Of a DNA stretch of 64,000 nt, positions 17,376 to 26,810 are shown piece after piece (the stretch's first letter is position 1; the number at the start of each line of letters is the position of its first letter). The position numbers were made by a program, and so were the translations under genes. Under the pieces are notes generated by a model. It did not search any database. It was not told the DNA's origin and saw nothing but the letters and a program-made list of their open reading frames with translations. This stretch comes from CAZDKK01 sp964603725 (GTDB taxonomy: Bacteria > Eisenbacteria > RBG-16-71-46 > CAIMUX01 > WJJG01): positions 10,443 to 74,442 of the forward strand of contig CAZRWW010000019.1 of the NCBI GenBank assembly GCA_964603725.1, in the 5' to 3' direction.

Positions 17376-17714
17376 GTGCGCCGCATGGAGCACATCGGCG
17401 ATGCCCTGCGCTCCTTCCTTCGCGGCGCCAGTCTCGAGCGCAGAGTCACGCAGTGGGAGGTTATCCTCGGCTGGCCGAGGATCGTCGGGCCCGAGGTGGC
17501 CGCGCACTCCGAGGCCTTCGACCTGCGGAACGAGACGCTCTGGGTGGAGGTGCCCAGCAGCAGTTGGCGCCAGCACATCCAGTTCCTGAAGGTTCGGATC
17601 CTGGAGGCCCTGGCGCGGGAATTCCCCGCCGTGCCCGTCAAGGACATCCGCTGTGTGGGCAGTCGCGGCCGCGGCGAACGAATCCAGGCCGCCCGTCCAG
17701 AGAAGAGGCCATGA
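17376..17714 (+). CDS. dciA: DUF721 protein, DciA-like helicase-loading factor
   Basis: 112 aa from GTG 17376, 3 bp after dnaN, and its stop overlaps the gyrB ATG (ATGA). The KH-like DUF721 core is seen: WEVILGWPRIVGPEVAAHSEAFDLRNETLWVEVPSSSWRQHIQFLKVRILEAL. DUF721 proteins (DciA) load or activate the replicative helicase DnaB in bacteria without DnaC/DnaI. The position between dnaN and gyrB supports a replication role. No recF is present, although recF usually sits here. Confidence 0.85.
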   Translation: MRRMEHIGDALRSFLRGASLERRVTQWEVILGWPRIVGPEVAAHSEAFDLRNETLWVEVPSSSWRQHIQFLKVRILEALAREFPAVPVKDIRCVGSRGRGERIQAARPEKRP

Positions 17715-19882
17715 TGCACAACGACAGCAACGAAGAGCCGCGGTCCGCGGACCGGCCGGCGGGCAGCGCCGAAGGCGTGGCCGCCAAGGTCCGCGAGTGG
17801 GCTGAAGGCGAACGCGCCGCGCAGGCGGCAGAGAGCGATCGCGCGGGCCAGGCGCCGCCCGCCTCGGGGGACAACGGCGGCGCCCGCGTCGGCGCGCCGT
17901 CGGACGCCGAGGCCGCGGCCGCGAGCAGCGGCCCCGCTCGCGCGGATACCGATGCCGACGGGGGCAGCTACGCGGCCAAGGACATCCACGTCCTCAAGGG
18001 CCTCGAAGGCGTGCGCCTGCGGCCGAGCATGTACATCGGCAGCACCTCGGCGAAGGGGCTGCACCATCTGGTCTACGAGGTCGTCGACAACGCCATCGAC
18101 GAGTCGCTGGCGGGGTATTGCGACCACATCCTCGTCACGCTGCACAACGACGGCTCCGTGAGCTGCGACGACAACGGGCGGGGCATTCCGACCGACGTTC
18201 ATCCCGAGCAGAAACGCCCCGCCGTGGAGGTCGTCATGACGATGCTCCACGCCGGCGGCAAGTTCGACCGCAGCTCGTACAAGGTGTCGGGCGGCTTGCA
18301 CGGCGTCGGAGTTTCGGTGGTCAACGCGCTGTCGGAGTGGCTCGAGGTGACGGTCCACCAGAAGGGGGCGATCTTCCGCCAGCGCTACGAGCGCGGCAAT
18401 GTCGCGACCGACCTGGAGATCATCGGAACCACGCGGCGCCGCGGCACGATCGTGCGCTTCAAGCCCGATCCGCAGATCTTCGAGGAGACGGAGTTCAAGT
18501 ACGACATCGTGGCGTATCGCCTGCGCGAGCTGGCCTTCCTCAACCGGGGCGTCACGATCAACATCCAGGAGGAGTCGCCCGAGAGCGCCCCGGCGCAGCC
18601 CGTGTACGCGCGCGTCGACCAGTTTCTCTACGAGGGGGGATTGGCCGCGTTCGTCCAGCACATCAACGAGGGTAAGACCCCGCTGCATCGCGATCCGATC
18701 GTGATGACGCGGGAGCGCGAGGGGTTCGCGATCGAGCTGGCGATGCAGTACACCGACTCCTACGCCGAGTCGCTCTTCACGTATGTGAACAACATCAACA
18801 CCATCGAGGGCGGGACGCACCTGTCGGGGTTCCGGGCCGCGCTGACGCGCAGCTTGAACGGCTTCGGCCAGAAGAGCGGGCTCATCAAGGACGACAAGCT
18901 GGGGCTCTCGGGCGACGACGTCCGCGAGGGACTGACCGCGGTCATCAGCCTGAAGCTCGCCCAGCCGCAGTTCGAGGGGCAGACCAAGACCAAGCTGGGC
19001 AACAGCGAGGTGCGCGGCTTGGTCGAATCGATCGTGGGCGAGCACCTGACCGACTACTTCGAAAACCACGAGGCCATCGCACGAACCATTGTGGAGAAGT
19101 GCATCAGCGCCGCCCGCGCGCGGGAGGCGGCCCGCAAGGCGCGCGAGCTGGCGCGGCGCAAGAGCGTGCTCGACGGCGCCTCGCTGCCCGGCAAACTGGC
19201 CGACTGCGCCGAGCGCGACCCGGAGCGCACGGAGCTCTTCATCGTCGAGGGCGATTCGGCCGGGGGCAGCGCCAAGCAGGGGCGGGACCGGCGCTTTCAG
19301 GCGATCCTGCCGCTGCGGGGGAAGATCCTGAACGTCGAGAAGGCCCGCCTGGACAAGGCCCTGGCCAGCGACGCGATCCGCACCCTGATCACGGCGATCG
19401 GCACCGGCTTCGGCGACGAGGAGTTCGACATCACCAAGGTCCGCTACGGCAAGATCATCATCATGACCGATGCGGACGTCGATGGGGCGCACATCCGGAC
19501 GCTGCTCCTGACGTTCTTCTACCGCTACATGCGCCCGCTCATCGACAAGGGGTTCATCTACATTGCCCAGCCGCCGCTATACCGCGTGGCCAAAGCCAAG
19601 CGCGAGTGGTACGCCTACAACGACGCCGAGCGCGACAAGGTGCTCGAGGAGGTTGGCCGTCAGGGGATCATGCTCCAGCGCTACAAGGGCCTGGGGGAGA
19701 TGAACCCCGAGCAGCTCTGGGAAACGACGATGAATCCCGAGAAGCGAGTCCTGCTGGCGGTGTCGAACGAGGACGCGGCCGAATCGGACCGGATCTTCTC
19801 GATTCTGATGGGGGACCAGGTCGAGCCGCGGCGCAGGTTCATCGAGGAAAACGCGCTCAAGGTCAAGAACCTGGATATCTAG
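17711..19882 (+). CDS. gyrB: DNA gyrase subunit B
   Basis: 723 aa from ATG 17711. Residues 1 to about 88 are an unusual Ala/Asp/Glu-rich disordered extension; the gyrase proper starts at YAAKDIHVLKGLEGVRLRPSMYIG. ATPase motifs EVVDNAIDE, DNGRGIP and GGLHGVGVSVVNAL, then TOPRIM EGDSAGGSAKQGRDR, PLRGKILN and DADVDGAHIRTLLL. The C-terminus is intact (KVKNLDI). It forms A2B2 gyrase with GyrA encoded 154 bp downstream. Starts further in cannot be excluded. Confidence 0.96.
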   Translation: MMHNDSNEEPRSADRPAGSAEGVAAKVREWAEGERAAQAAESDRAGQAPPASGDNGGARVGAPSDAEAAAASSGPARADTDADGGSYAAKDIHVLKGLEGVRLRPSMYIGSTSAKGLHHLVYEVVDNAIDESLAGYCDHILVTLHNDGSVSCDDNGRGIPTDVHPEQKRPAVEVVMTMLHAGGKFDRSSYKVSGGLHGVGVSVVNALSEWLEVTVHQKGAIFRQRYERGNVATDLEIIGTTRRRGTIVRFKPDPQIFEETEFKYDIVAYRLRELAFLNRGVTINIQEESPESAPAQPVYARVDQFLYEGGLAAFVQHINEGKTPLHRDPIVMTREREGFAIELAMQYTDSYAESLFTYVNNINTIEGGTHLSGFRAALTRSLNGFGQKSGLIKDDKLGLSGDDVREGLTAVISLKLAQPQFEGQTKTKLGNSEVRGLVESIVGEHLTDYFENHEAIARTIVEKCISAARAREAARKARELARRKSVLDGASLPGKLADCAERDPERTELFIVEGDSAGGSAKQGRDRRFQAILPLRGKILNVEKARLDKALASDAIRTLITAIGTGFGDEEFDITKVRYGKIIIMTDADVDGAHIRTLLLTFFYRYMRPLIDKGFIYIAQPPLYRVAKAKREWYAYNDAERDKVLEEVGRQGIMLQRYKGLGEMNPEQLWETTMNPEKRVLLAVSNEDAAESDRIFSILMGDQVEPRRRFIEENALKVKNLDI

Positions 19883-20036
19883 GCGACGGGCAGATCGGGT
19901 CGTGGCGCGCGGTCGGGCGGGCCGCAGCCCGATCTTGAGCTTTGCTCCGAGGTTGGCCGAGGAGCCTGGGAGAGGGGTTCCGGGCGGGCAAGGGCCAGGC
20001 CGGCCGAGGCGCGGCCGGCCGAGTTCGAGGTGAGCG

Positions 20037-22487
20037 ATGGATCAACAGAACCAGCGGATCATGCCGGTGCTCATCGAGGAGGAGATGAAGTCGAGCTACA
20101 TCGACTACTCGATGAGCGTCATCGTCTCGCGCGCCCTGCCCGATGCGCGCGACGGGCTCAAACCCGTACAGCGGCGGATCCTGGTGGCGATGAACGACCT
20201 CAACCTCCGGCACGATCGGCCCTACCGCAAGTCAGCCAAGATCACCGGCGACGTCACGGGCAACTATCATCCGCACGGCACTGTGGCGGCCTACGACACC
20301 ATGGCGCGCCTGGCGCAGGACTTCTCGCTGCGCTATCCGCTCGTCGACGGCCAGGGCAACTTCGGCTCGGTCGACGGCGACGCCCCGGCGGCCGAGCGGT
20401 ACACCGAGGCGCGGCTGACCCGGCTGGCCGAGGAGCTCCTGGCCGACATCGACAAGCGCACCGTCGACTTCCGCCCCAACTACGACGAGACCCGCGAGGA
20501 GCCGGTCGTCCTCCCGGCCAAGGCGCCCAACCTCCTGATCAACGGCTCCTCCGGCATCGCGGTGGGGATGGCGACCAACGTGCCGCCGCACAACCTGCGC
20601 GAGGTGGCCGGCGCGATCAAGGAGCTGATCGACAACCCCGCGGCGACCGTCGATGACCTGCTGAAGCACGTCAAGGGGCCCGACTTCCCTACAGGCGGCG
20701 TCATCCTGGGCACGGCCGGCATTCGGCAGTGCTACGAGACCGGCCGCGGCCTGATCACCGTGCGGGCGCGGGCGGAGATCGAGGAGCTCAAGAAGGACAA
20801 GACGGCGATCATCGTCACCGAGATCCCATACCAGGTGAACAAGACCGCGCTGCTCGAGCGGATCGCCGAGCTGGTCAAGTCGGGGAGCATCCGCGACATC
20901 GCCGATCTGCGGGACGAGTCGGACCGCGAGGGCATGCGCATCGTGATCGAGCTGAGGCGCGAGGCGCAGCCGAACGTCATCCTGAACCAGCTCTACAAGC
21001 ACACGCCGATGCAGACGACCTTCGGGGCGTACCTGCTGGCCCTGCTGGAGAACCGCCCGCGGGTCTTCACGCTGCCCGAGATGTGCCAGGCCTACATCGA
21101 TCACCGCGTCGAGGTGATCACGCGACGGACGCAGTACGACCTGGAGCAGGCCGAGGCGCGCGCGCACATCCTGGAGGGCTTGAAGACCGCGCTGGACCAC
21201 ATCGACGCGGTGATCACGCTCATCCGCAGCTCCAAGACGACCGAAGAGGCGCGCGCGGGGCTGATGGCGACCTTTGGCCTCAGCGAGAAGCAGGCGCAGG
21301 CGATCCTGGAGATGCGCCTGCAGCGGCTGGTGGGTCTGGAGCGCGAGAAGATCGAGCAGGAGTATCTCGAGACGATCAAGCAGATCGAGGAATTCCGCAG
21401 CATCCTGGCGAGCCGGGCGCGCATCAACGACATCATCAAGGCCGATCTGGACGAGCTGGCCGAGCGCTTCGGCGATGAGCGTCGCACGCAGATCGCCCCG
21501 CACGAGGACGAGATCGACATCGAGGATCTCATCCCGCGCGAGGAAATGATCATCACGATCAGCAACCAGGGCTATATCAAGCGCGTGCCGGTGACGACCT
21601 ACCGGAGCCAGAAGCGCGGCGGCCGGGGGCTGACCGGCGCCAAGACGCGCGAGGAGGACTTCGTCGAGCACGTCTTCGTCGCCAATACGCACAGCTACAT
21701 CCTGTTCTTCACGGACAAGGGGCGCTGCTACTGGCTGAAGGTCTACCACGCGCCAATGGGGACGCGCTTGGCGAAGGGCAAGTCGATCCTCAACCTGGTC
21801 GATTTCCGGCCGGAGGAGCGCGTGGCCGCCTTCGCGCAGGTCGATGAGTTCGACGAGCAGCGGTTCGTCGTGCTGGCCAGCAAGCAGGGCCAGATCAAGA
21901 AGATGCCGCTGATCGCCTTCGCCAACCCGCGGCGCAAGGGGATCCTGGCGATGACGCTGGATGAGGGCGACGAGGTGATCGGCGCGGCGGTGACCGACGG
22001 CAGCGCCGAGATCGTGCTGGCCAAGCGCGCGGGCAAAGCGATCCGGTTCGCCGAGACGAAGGTGCGGCCGATGGGGCGCTCGGCGGGCGGTGTGCGCGGC
22101 GCGACGCTGGGGAGCGAGGACGACGCGGTGATCGGCATGGTCTGCGTCCGCGATCCCGAGGCCGCGCTGCTGGTCGTGACGCGCAACGGATTCGGCAAGC
22201 GCAGCCGCCTCGAGGACTACCGCGTCACGAACCGCGGCGGCCTGGGCGTGATCACCGTCAACATCACCGAGCGCAACGGGCCGATCGTCGCGATCAAGGA
22301 GGTCAGCGAGGACGACGAGGTGATGATCAGCACCTCGAGCGGGATGCTCATCCGCCTGCGCATGTCGCAGGTCTCGCTGATCGGACGAGCGACGCAGGGG
22401 GTGAAGCTCATCGACCTGCACCCGGGCGACTACGTGACGGGAGTGGCCAAGATCGCCAAGGGCGAGGACGAGGTCGAAGGGGAGTAA
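20037..22487 (+). CDS. gyrA: DNA gyrase subunit A
   Basis: 816 aa. The catalytic Tyr122 lies in AERYTEARL. The C-terminal domain carries the GyrA box QKRGGRG, so this is gyrase rather than topoisomerase IV. Numbering happens to match E. coli across the quinolone-resistance region: HPHG81-T82-V83-A84-A85-Y86-D87, so the usual Ser83 is Val and Asp82 is Thr, with Asp87 kept. Start ATG 20037 follows GAGGTGAGCG. Confidence 0.97.
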   Translation: MDQQNQRIMPVLIEEEMKSSYIDYSMSVIVSRALPDARDGLKPVQRRILVAMNDLNLRHDRPYRKSAKITGDVTGNYHPHGTVAAYDTMARLAQDFSLRYPLVDGQGNFGSVDGDAPAAERYTEARLTRLAEELLADIDKRTVDFRPNYDETREEPVVLPAKAPNLLINGSSGIAVGMATNVPPHNLREVAGAIKELIDNPAATVDDLLKHVKGPDFPTGGVILGTAGIRQCYETGRGLITVRARAEIEELKKDKTAIIVTEIPYQVNKTALLERIAELVKSGSIRDIADLRDESDREGMRIVIELRREAQPNVILNQLYKHTPMQTTFGAYLLALLENRPRVFTLPEMCQAYIDHRVEVITRRTQYDLEQAEARAHILEGLKTALDHIDAVITLIRSSKTTEEARAGLMATFGLSEKQAQAILEMRLQRLVGLEREKIEQEYLETIKQIEEFRSILASRARINDIIKADLDELAERFGDERRTQIAPHEDEIDIEDLIPREEMIITISNQGYIKRVPVTTYRSQKRGGRGLTGAKTREEDFVEHVFVANTHSYILFFTDKGRCYWLKVYHAPMGTRLAKGKSILNLVDFRPEERVAAFAQVDEFDEQRFVVLASKQGQIKKMPLIAFANPRRKGILAMTLDEGDEVIGAAVTDGSAEIVLAKRAGKAIRFAETKVRPMGRSAGGVRGATLGSEDDAVIGMVCVRDPEAALLVVTRNGFGKRSRLEDYRVTNRGGLGVITVNITERNGPIVAIKEVSEDDEVMISTSSGMLIRLRMSQVSLIGRATQGVKLIDLHPGDYVTGVAKIAKGEDEVEGE

Positions 22488-22563
22488 CGAGACGCCCCGG
22501 GAGCAGGCGGCCTGTGGGCGTAGCCGCCGGCGGGCGCGCGAGGGCGGACGGGGAAGATAAGTC

Positions 22564-25500
22564 ATGGGCATGTTCGAGCCGGTTGACCTGAAGGTCGACT
22601 TCATCAAACAGGAGCACTCGGTCCTCGCCTTCTGGGAGAAGGAGAGGATCTTCCAGCAGCTCATGGAGCGCAATCGCGGCCGCCAGCACTGGTCCTTCAT
22701 CGACGGCCCGATGACCGCGAACAACCCCATGGGCGTGCACCACGCCTGGGGGCGCACGTACAAGGACGTCTTCCAGCGCTACAAGGCGATGCTCGGCTTC
22801 GACCAGCGCTACCAGAACGGCTTCGACTGCCAGGGGCTGTGGCTCGAGGTCGAGACCGAGCGCGAGCTGGGGTTCAACTCGAAGCAGGACATCGAGAACT
22901 TTGGTCTCGACAACTTCAGCCGCGCCTGCCGCGCGCGCGTCGAGAAGTTCAGCAAGTTCCAGGCCGAGCAGTCGATCCGCCTCGGCCAGTGGATGGATTG
23001 GCCCAGCAGCTACTTCACGATGACGGACACCAACATCGAGTACATCTGGCACTTCCTGGGTGTCTGTCACGACCGAGGCTGGCTCAGGCGCGGCCACCAG
23101 GTCATGCCCTGGTGCACTCGCTGCGGCACGTCGCTTTCACAGCACGAGCTCGCCGACGCCTACGAGGACATCAAGGACACGAGCGTCTTCCTGGGCTTCA
23201 AGCTCCACGCGGGCGCGCGCAAGGACGGCCCGTGGATGGAGGGGGTGGCGCCGGGGGGCGCGGCGGGTGGCGCTGCGGGCGGCGCGGCGGGTGGCGCTGC
23301 GGGCGGCGCTGCGGGCAGCGCGGCAGATCGGGCGGCGGGCCGCACGCCGGGGGAGAACGAGCGGCTCCTCGTCTGGACGACGACGCCCTGGACGCTCACC
23401 TCGAACGTCGCCGCCGCGGTCAACCCGGGCCTCAAGTACGCGCGCGTGGACTACCAGGGGCAGATCTACTACTGCAGCCTGGGCGTGGTCGACGCGGTCT
23501 TCAAGGGCGCGGCGCGCGTGCTCGAGGAGATTCCCGGCAGCGAGATGATCGGCTGGACCTACGAAGGGCCCTTCGACGACCTGCCCGCGCAGCAGGGCGT
23601 CGGGCACGTGGTGATTCCCTGGGACGCGGTGGGGGAGGCCGAGGGCTCGGGCATCGTCCACATCGCCCCGGGCTGCGGCGCCGAGGACTGCGAGCTGGGC
23701 GTCCAGTACGACCTGCGGGCGATCGCGCCGCTCGATGAGCGCGGGATCTACCTGGACGGCTTCGGCTGGCTGACGGGCATGGACGTCCACGACGTCGAGA
23801 AGCCCATCTTCGCGGACCTCCAGAAGAAGGGCCTCTTCCTGCGCCACGAGCACTACCAGCATCGTTACCCCTTCTGCTGGCGCTGCAAGGAGAAGCTCGT
23901 CTTCCGCATGGAGGACGAGTGGTTCATCCGCTGCGACGAGATCCGCCCGCTGATGAAGGCTGCGGCCGCGACGGTGCGCTGGATCCCCGAAAGCATCGGC
24001 AAACGCACGCAGGACTGGTACGACAACATGGGCGACTGGTGCATCTCCCGCAAGCGCTACTGGGGGCTGCCCCTGCCGTTCTACTTCTGCGCTGCGGGGC
24101 ACAAGACGCTCGTGCGCAGCAAGCAGAAGCTGCGCGAGATCGCCGTCGACCCCGCCAAGGTCGACGCGCTGCCCGAGCTCCACCGGCCGTGGATCGATGA
24201 GATCAAGGTCAAGTGCCAGCATCCGGGCTGCGGCCAGGAGGCGATCCGGATCCTCGACGTCGGCGACTGCTGGCTCGACGCGGGCATCGTCGGCTTCTCG
24301 ACGCTCAAGTACCACGAGGACCGCTCGTACTGGGAGAAGTGGTACCCGGCCGAGCTGATCTCGGAGATGCGCGAGCAGGTGCGCCTCTGGTTCTACGCGA
24401 TGATGTTCACCGGCGTCACCCTCGAGAACCGGGCCCCGTACAAGACCGTCCACAGCTACGAGAAGGTCTACGACGAGCACGGCAAGCCGATGCACAAGAG
24501 CACCGGCAACGCCATCTGGTTCGACGACGCGGTCGAGAAGATGGGCGCGGATGTCATGCGCTGGCTCTACTGCGCGTTCAACCCGGATCACAACCTGCGC
24601 TTCGGCTACACGATCGCCGACGAGATGCGCCGGCGCATCATCACGCTGTGGAATGTGTATTCGTTCTTCGTGACCTATGCGGAGCTGGACGGGTTCGACC
24701 CGGCCAAGGACGCCGACCCCGCGCTGGTGGGGAAGAGCCCCAATCCGCTCGATCGCTGGATCGTCTCGTCGCTGTATCAGCTCGTGCGCGACATGCGCGC
24801 CGGGCTGGACAATTTCGACGTGATGGTGGGCCTGCGCGAGGCGGACCAGTTCCTCGAGCAGCTCTCGACCTGGTACGTCCGCCGCTCCCGCCGGCGCTTC
24901 TGGAAGTCGGAGAGCGATGCGGACAAGAAGTGGGCCTATCACACGCTGTATCACGTCCTGGTGACGTTCACACGCATCCTCGCGCCGGTGATCCCGTTCG
25001 TGACCGAGGTGATGTTCCGCAACCTCACCGGTCCGGCGCGGCGGGCCGGCGCCGCGTCGGTGCTCAAGCTGGGGTGGGAGGGCGCTGAGACGCCCGACAG
25101 CGTGCACCTGACGCCCTACCCGGCGGAATGGCCGGAGCTGGTCGACGAGGGCCTCAACCAGGCGATGGAGTTCGTCCTGCGCGCAGTGAGCCTCGGGCGC
25201 GCGGCGCGCGAGAAGGCGGGGGTCAAGGTGCGCCAGCCGTTTGGGAAGGCGTGGCTCGTGCCGCTCGAAGGCGCGGCCCTGCCGCTCGCGCGCCTCGATG
25301 CGGCGCTGGCCGAGGAGCTGGTGCGCGAGATCGGCGAGGAGCTCAACGTCAAGGCGATCGACCTCACCGCTACCGACGCCGCGCAGTTCGGGGCGCAGTC
25401 GCTCAAGCTCAACTTCCCGGTGCTGGGCAAGAAGTACGGGGCGTCGATGAAGGACCTCGCGGCGAAGGCGAAGGCGGCGGCGGGCGGCGGCGCTGCGGGC

Positions 25501-26043
25501 GCCACGAGCGCCGCCGGTGCCGCCGGTGCCGCCGGTGCCGCCGGTGCTGCGAGCGGTGCCAGTGCTGCCGGTGGCGGCGCCGGGGCGCCGCTCCAGCTCG
25601 ACGCTGAAGGGCGGCTGCACCTCGAGGGCTACGTCCTCGACCCAGGCGAGTTCGAGATCGCCTTCGAGGGCCGGCCGGGCACGGCGCTTGCGCACGACCG
25701 CTACACGATGGTTGTGCTCGATACGGCGATCACCGAAGACCTGCGCCTGGAGGGCTGGGCGCGCGAGATCGTGCGCGCCGTGCAGGACCTGCGCAAAAAG
25801 GCCGGCTACCAGGTCGAGGACCGCATCGCGCTCCACTGCGACCTACCTGCATTGGCAAGCCTGGGGAAGGCCGGCGCGGGGCTGCCCGACCCGCAGCGCG
25901 TCCTCGCGCAGTTCGGCGAGTACATCCAGAGCGAGACCCTCGCCGTATCGACGCAGTCGCTCGGCGACGCCACGCTCGACGCCACAGCCGAGGTCAAGCT
26001 CGAGGCGGGCGTGAGCGGGAAGGTGGGGGTGAGGCGTGCTTAG
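22564..26043 (+). CDS. ileS: Isoleucyl-tRNA synthetase with GXHH signature
   Basis: 1159 aa, of the longer type-2 (eukaryote-like) kind. The ATP-site HIGH motif is altered to G57-V58-H59-H60 (NPMGVHHAWGRTYKD), with positions 1 and 3 swapped; KMSKS reads MHKSTGN. The CP1 editing domain has WTTTPWTLTSN and is interrupted by a Gly/Ala repeat (about residues 229-260). A second Gly/Ala/Ser repeat lies in the C-terminal region (about 977-1013). The tail ends in a normal tRNA-binding region. It attaches Ile to tRNA-Ile and edits Val. No second ileS is in the window, so it may be the sole copy. Confidence 0.94.
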   Translation: MGMFEPVDLKVDFIKQEHSVLAFWEKERIFQQLMERNRGRQHWSFIDGPMTANNPMGVHHAWGRTYKDVFQRYKAMLGFDQRYQNGFDCQGLWLEVETERELGFNSKQDIENFGLDNFSRACRARVEKFSKFQAEQSIRLGQWMDWPSSYFTMTDTNIEYIWHFLGVCHDRGWLRRGHQVMPWCTRCGTSLSQHELADAYEDIKDTSVFLGFKLHAGARKDGPWMEGVAPGGAAGGAAGGAAGGAAGGAAGSAADRAAGRTPGENERLLVWTTTPWTLTSNVAAAVNPGLKYARVDYQGQIYYCSLGVVDAVFKGAARVLEEIPGSEMIGWTYEGPFDDLPAQQGVGHVVIPWDAVGEAEGSGIVHIAPGCGAEDCELGVQYDLRAIAPLDERGIYLDGFGWLTGMDVHDVEKPIFADLQKKGLFLRHEHYQHRYPFCWRCKEKLVFRMEDEWFIRCDEIRPLMKAAAATVRWIPESIGKRTQDWYDNMGDWCISRKRYWGLPLPFYFCAAGHKTLVRSKQKLREIAVDPAKVDALPELHRPWIDEIKVKCQHPGCGQEAIRILDVGDCWLDAGIVGFSTLKYHEDRSYWEKWYPAELISEMREQVRLWFYAMMFTGVTLENRAPYKTVHSYEKVYDEHGKPMHKSTGNAIWFDDAVEKMGADVMRWLYCAFNPDHNLRFGYTIADEMRRRIITLWNVYSFFVTYAELDGFDPAKDADPALVGKSPNPLDRWIVSSLYQLVRDMRAGLDNFDVMVGLREADQFLEQLSTWYVRRSRRRFWKSESDADKKWAYHTLYHVLVTFTRILAPVIPFVTEVMFRNLTGPARRAGAASVLKLGWEGAETPDSVHLTPYPAEWPELVDEGLNQAMEFVLRAVSLGRAAREKAGVKVRQPFGKAWLVPLEGAALPLARLDAALAEELVREIGEELNVKAIDLTATDAAQFGAQSLKLNFPVLGKKYGASMKDLAAKAKAAAGGGAAGATSAAGAAGAAGAAGAASGASAAGGGAGAPLQLDAEGRLHLEGYVLDPGEFEIAFEGRPGTALAHDRYTMVVLDTAITEDLRLEGWAREIVRAVQDLRKKAGYQVEDRIALHCDLPALASLGKAGAGLPDPQRVLAQFGEYIQSETLAVSTQSLGDATLDATAEVKLEAGVSGKVGVRRA

Positions 26044-26086
26044 GCGGGCGCAGGGCCCCGGGAGAGCGGCTGTGGTAGGGTATCTT

Positions 26087-26135
26087 GCATGCGGCATGCG
26101 GCATGCGGCATGCGGTATGCGGGATTCGGCATCCG
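26087..26135. repeat. Heptanucleotide tandem repeat
   Basis: GCATGCG occurs four times without error from 26087 to 26114, then decays (GTATGCG, GGATTCG, GCATCCG) to about 26135. It lies just after the ileS stop in non-coding DNA. Confidence 0.85.
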
Positions 26136-26270
26136 GCGGGTATCCGGTGGCTACCGGGTTGCCGGTGGCGCCATCGTCGCGCGGGCCAGGGCATGATCGC
26201 AAGCCAATGTTTACACCGACGGGCAGATGTCGAGGGTCGTTTCTCTAATTGATTGTATGGAAGCGGGTTA

Positions 26271-26340
26271 CAATTGTGCCCCGGGGCACAGTTGCAGGTC
26301 ACCGCGACTCAGTGAGTCAATACCACCAGCAAGCTGGTGG
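26271..26340. repeat. Three nested palindromes downstream of tnpA
   Basis: A near-perfect 24-bp palindrome (core TGTGCCCCGGGGCACA, 26275-26290), GACTCA/TGAGTC around a single G (26306-26318), and a hairpin CCACCAGC-AA-GCTGGTGG (26323-26340). They end 45 bp beyond the tnpA stop. IS200/IS605 elements carry subterminal hairpins that TnpA recognises, so the last is a candidate left or right end; the first may instead be the ileS transcript end. Confidence 0.55.
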
Positions 26341-26384
26341 CCTGAGAGGGCCCCCCAGAGGGGGACCCGTCACTTCTCCCTCAC

Positions 26385-26780
26385 TCACTGCAGCTTCAGT
26401 TCTTCCTGCCGGCGGTCTTCCTCTTCCTGATTCCGGATGTACTCGCGAATCGTCGCCTCGTCCAACCCAACCGTGCTCACGCAGTAGCCCCGTGCCCAGA
26501 ACTGCCGACCCCGCACCATCCGGCTCGCTCGCGTCCCGAAGCTCATCACCTCCGACGCGCTCTTCCCTTTCAGCAATCCGATGATTCCCGAGACGCTGTA
26601 CTTCGGCGGGATCGCCAGGCACAGGTGAATGTGATCCCGCACCGCGTGCCCGTCCATGATCTCCACCTCCTTGATCTTCGCCCACTTCCTAATTGTTCTG
26701 ATCACGATCTCCCGCCGCGCGCCGTACAGCTCCTTGCGCCGATACTTGGGAATCCACCCCACATGATGCCTGCAACCCAA
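26385..26780 (-). CDS. tnpA: IS200-type HUH transposase TnpA
   Basis: 131 aa, about the usual size. The Y1 transposase hallmarks are present: HHVGWIPKYRRKELYG at the N-terminus, HIHLCL as the HUH motif, and REYIRNQEEED holding the catalytic Tyr. It cuts single-stranded DNA and forms a 5'-phosphotyrosine link. The reading frame is open back to a TGA at about 26796, and no ATG precedes the conserved region, so it starts at TTG 26780 or has lost a few residues. No TnpB is adjacent. The element sits against a broken gene on its right. Confidence 0.88.
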   Translation of the reverse strand: MGCRHHVGWIPKYRRKELYGARREIVIRTIRKWAKIKEVEIMDGHAVRDHIHLCLAIPPKYSVSGIIGLLKGKSASEVMSFGTRASRMVRGRQFWARGYCVSTVGLDEATIREYIRNQEEEDRRQEELKLQ

Positions 26781-26810
26781 GATCGAATGTGCTCACTCGG
26801 CGCCGACCGC

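Noticed and set aside
23137..25836. Long minus-strand ORF across ileS
   Set aside because: Antisense of ileS with no conserved motif.
26087..26135. CRISPR-like array
   Set aside because: Units are 7 bp with no spacers; no cas genes are present.
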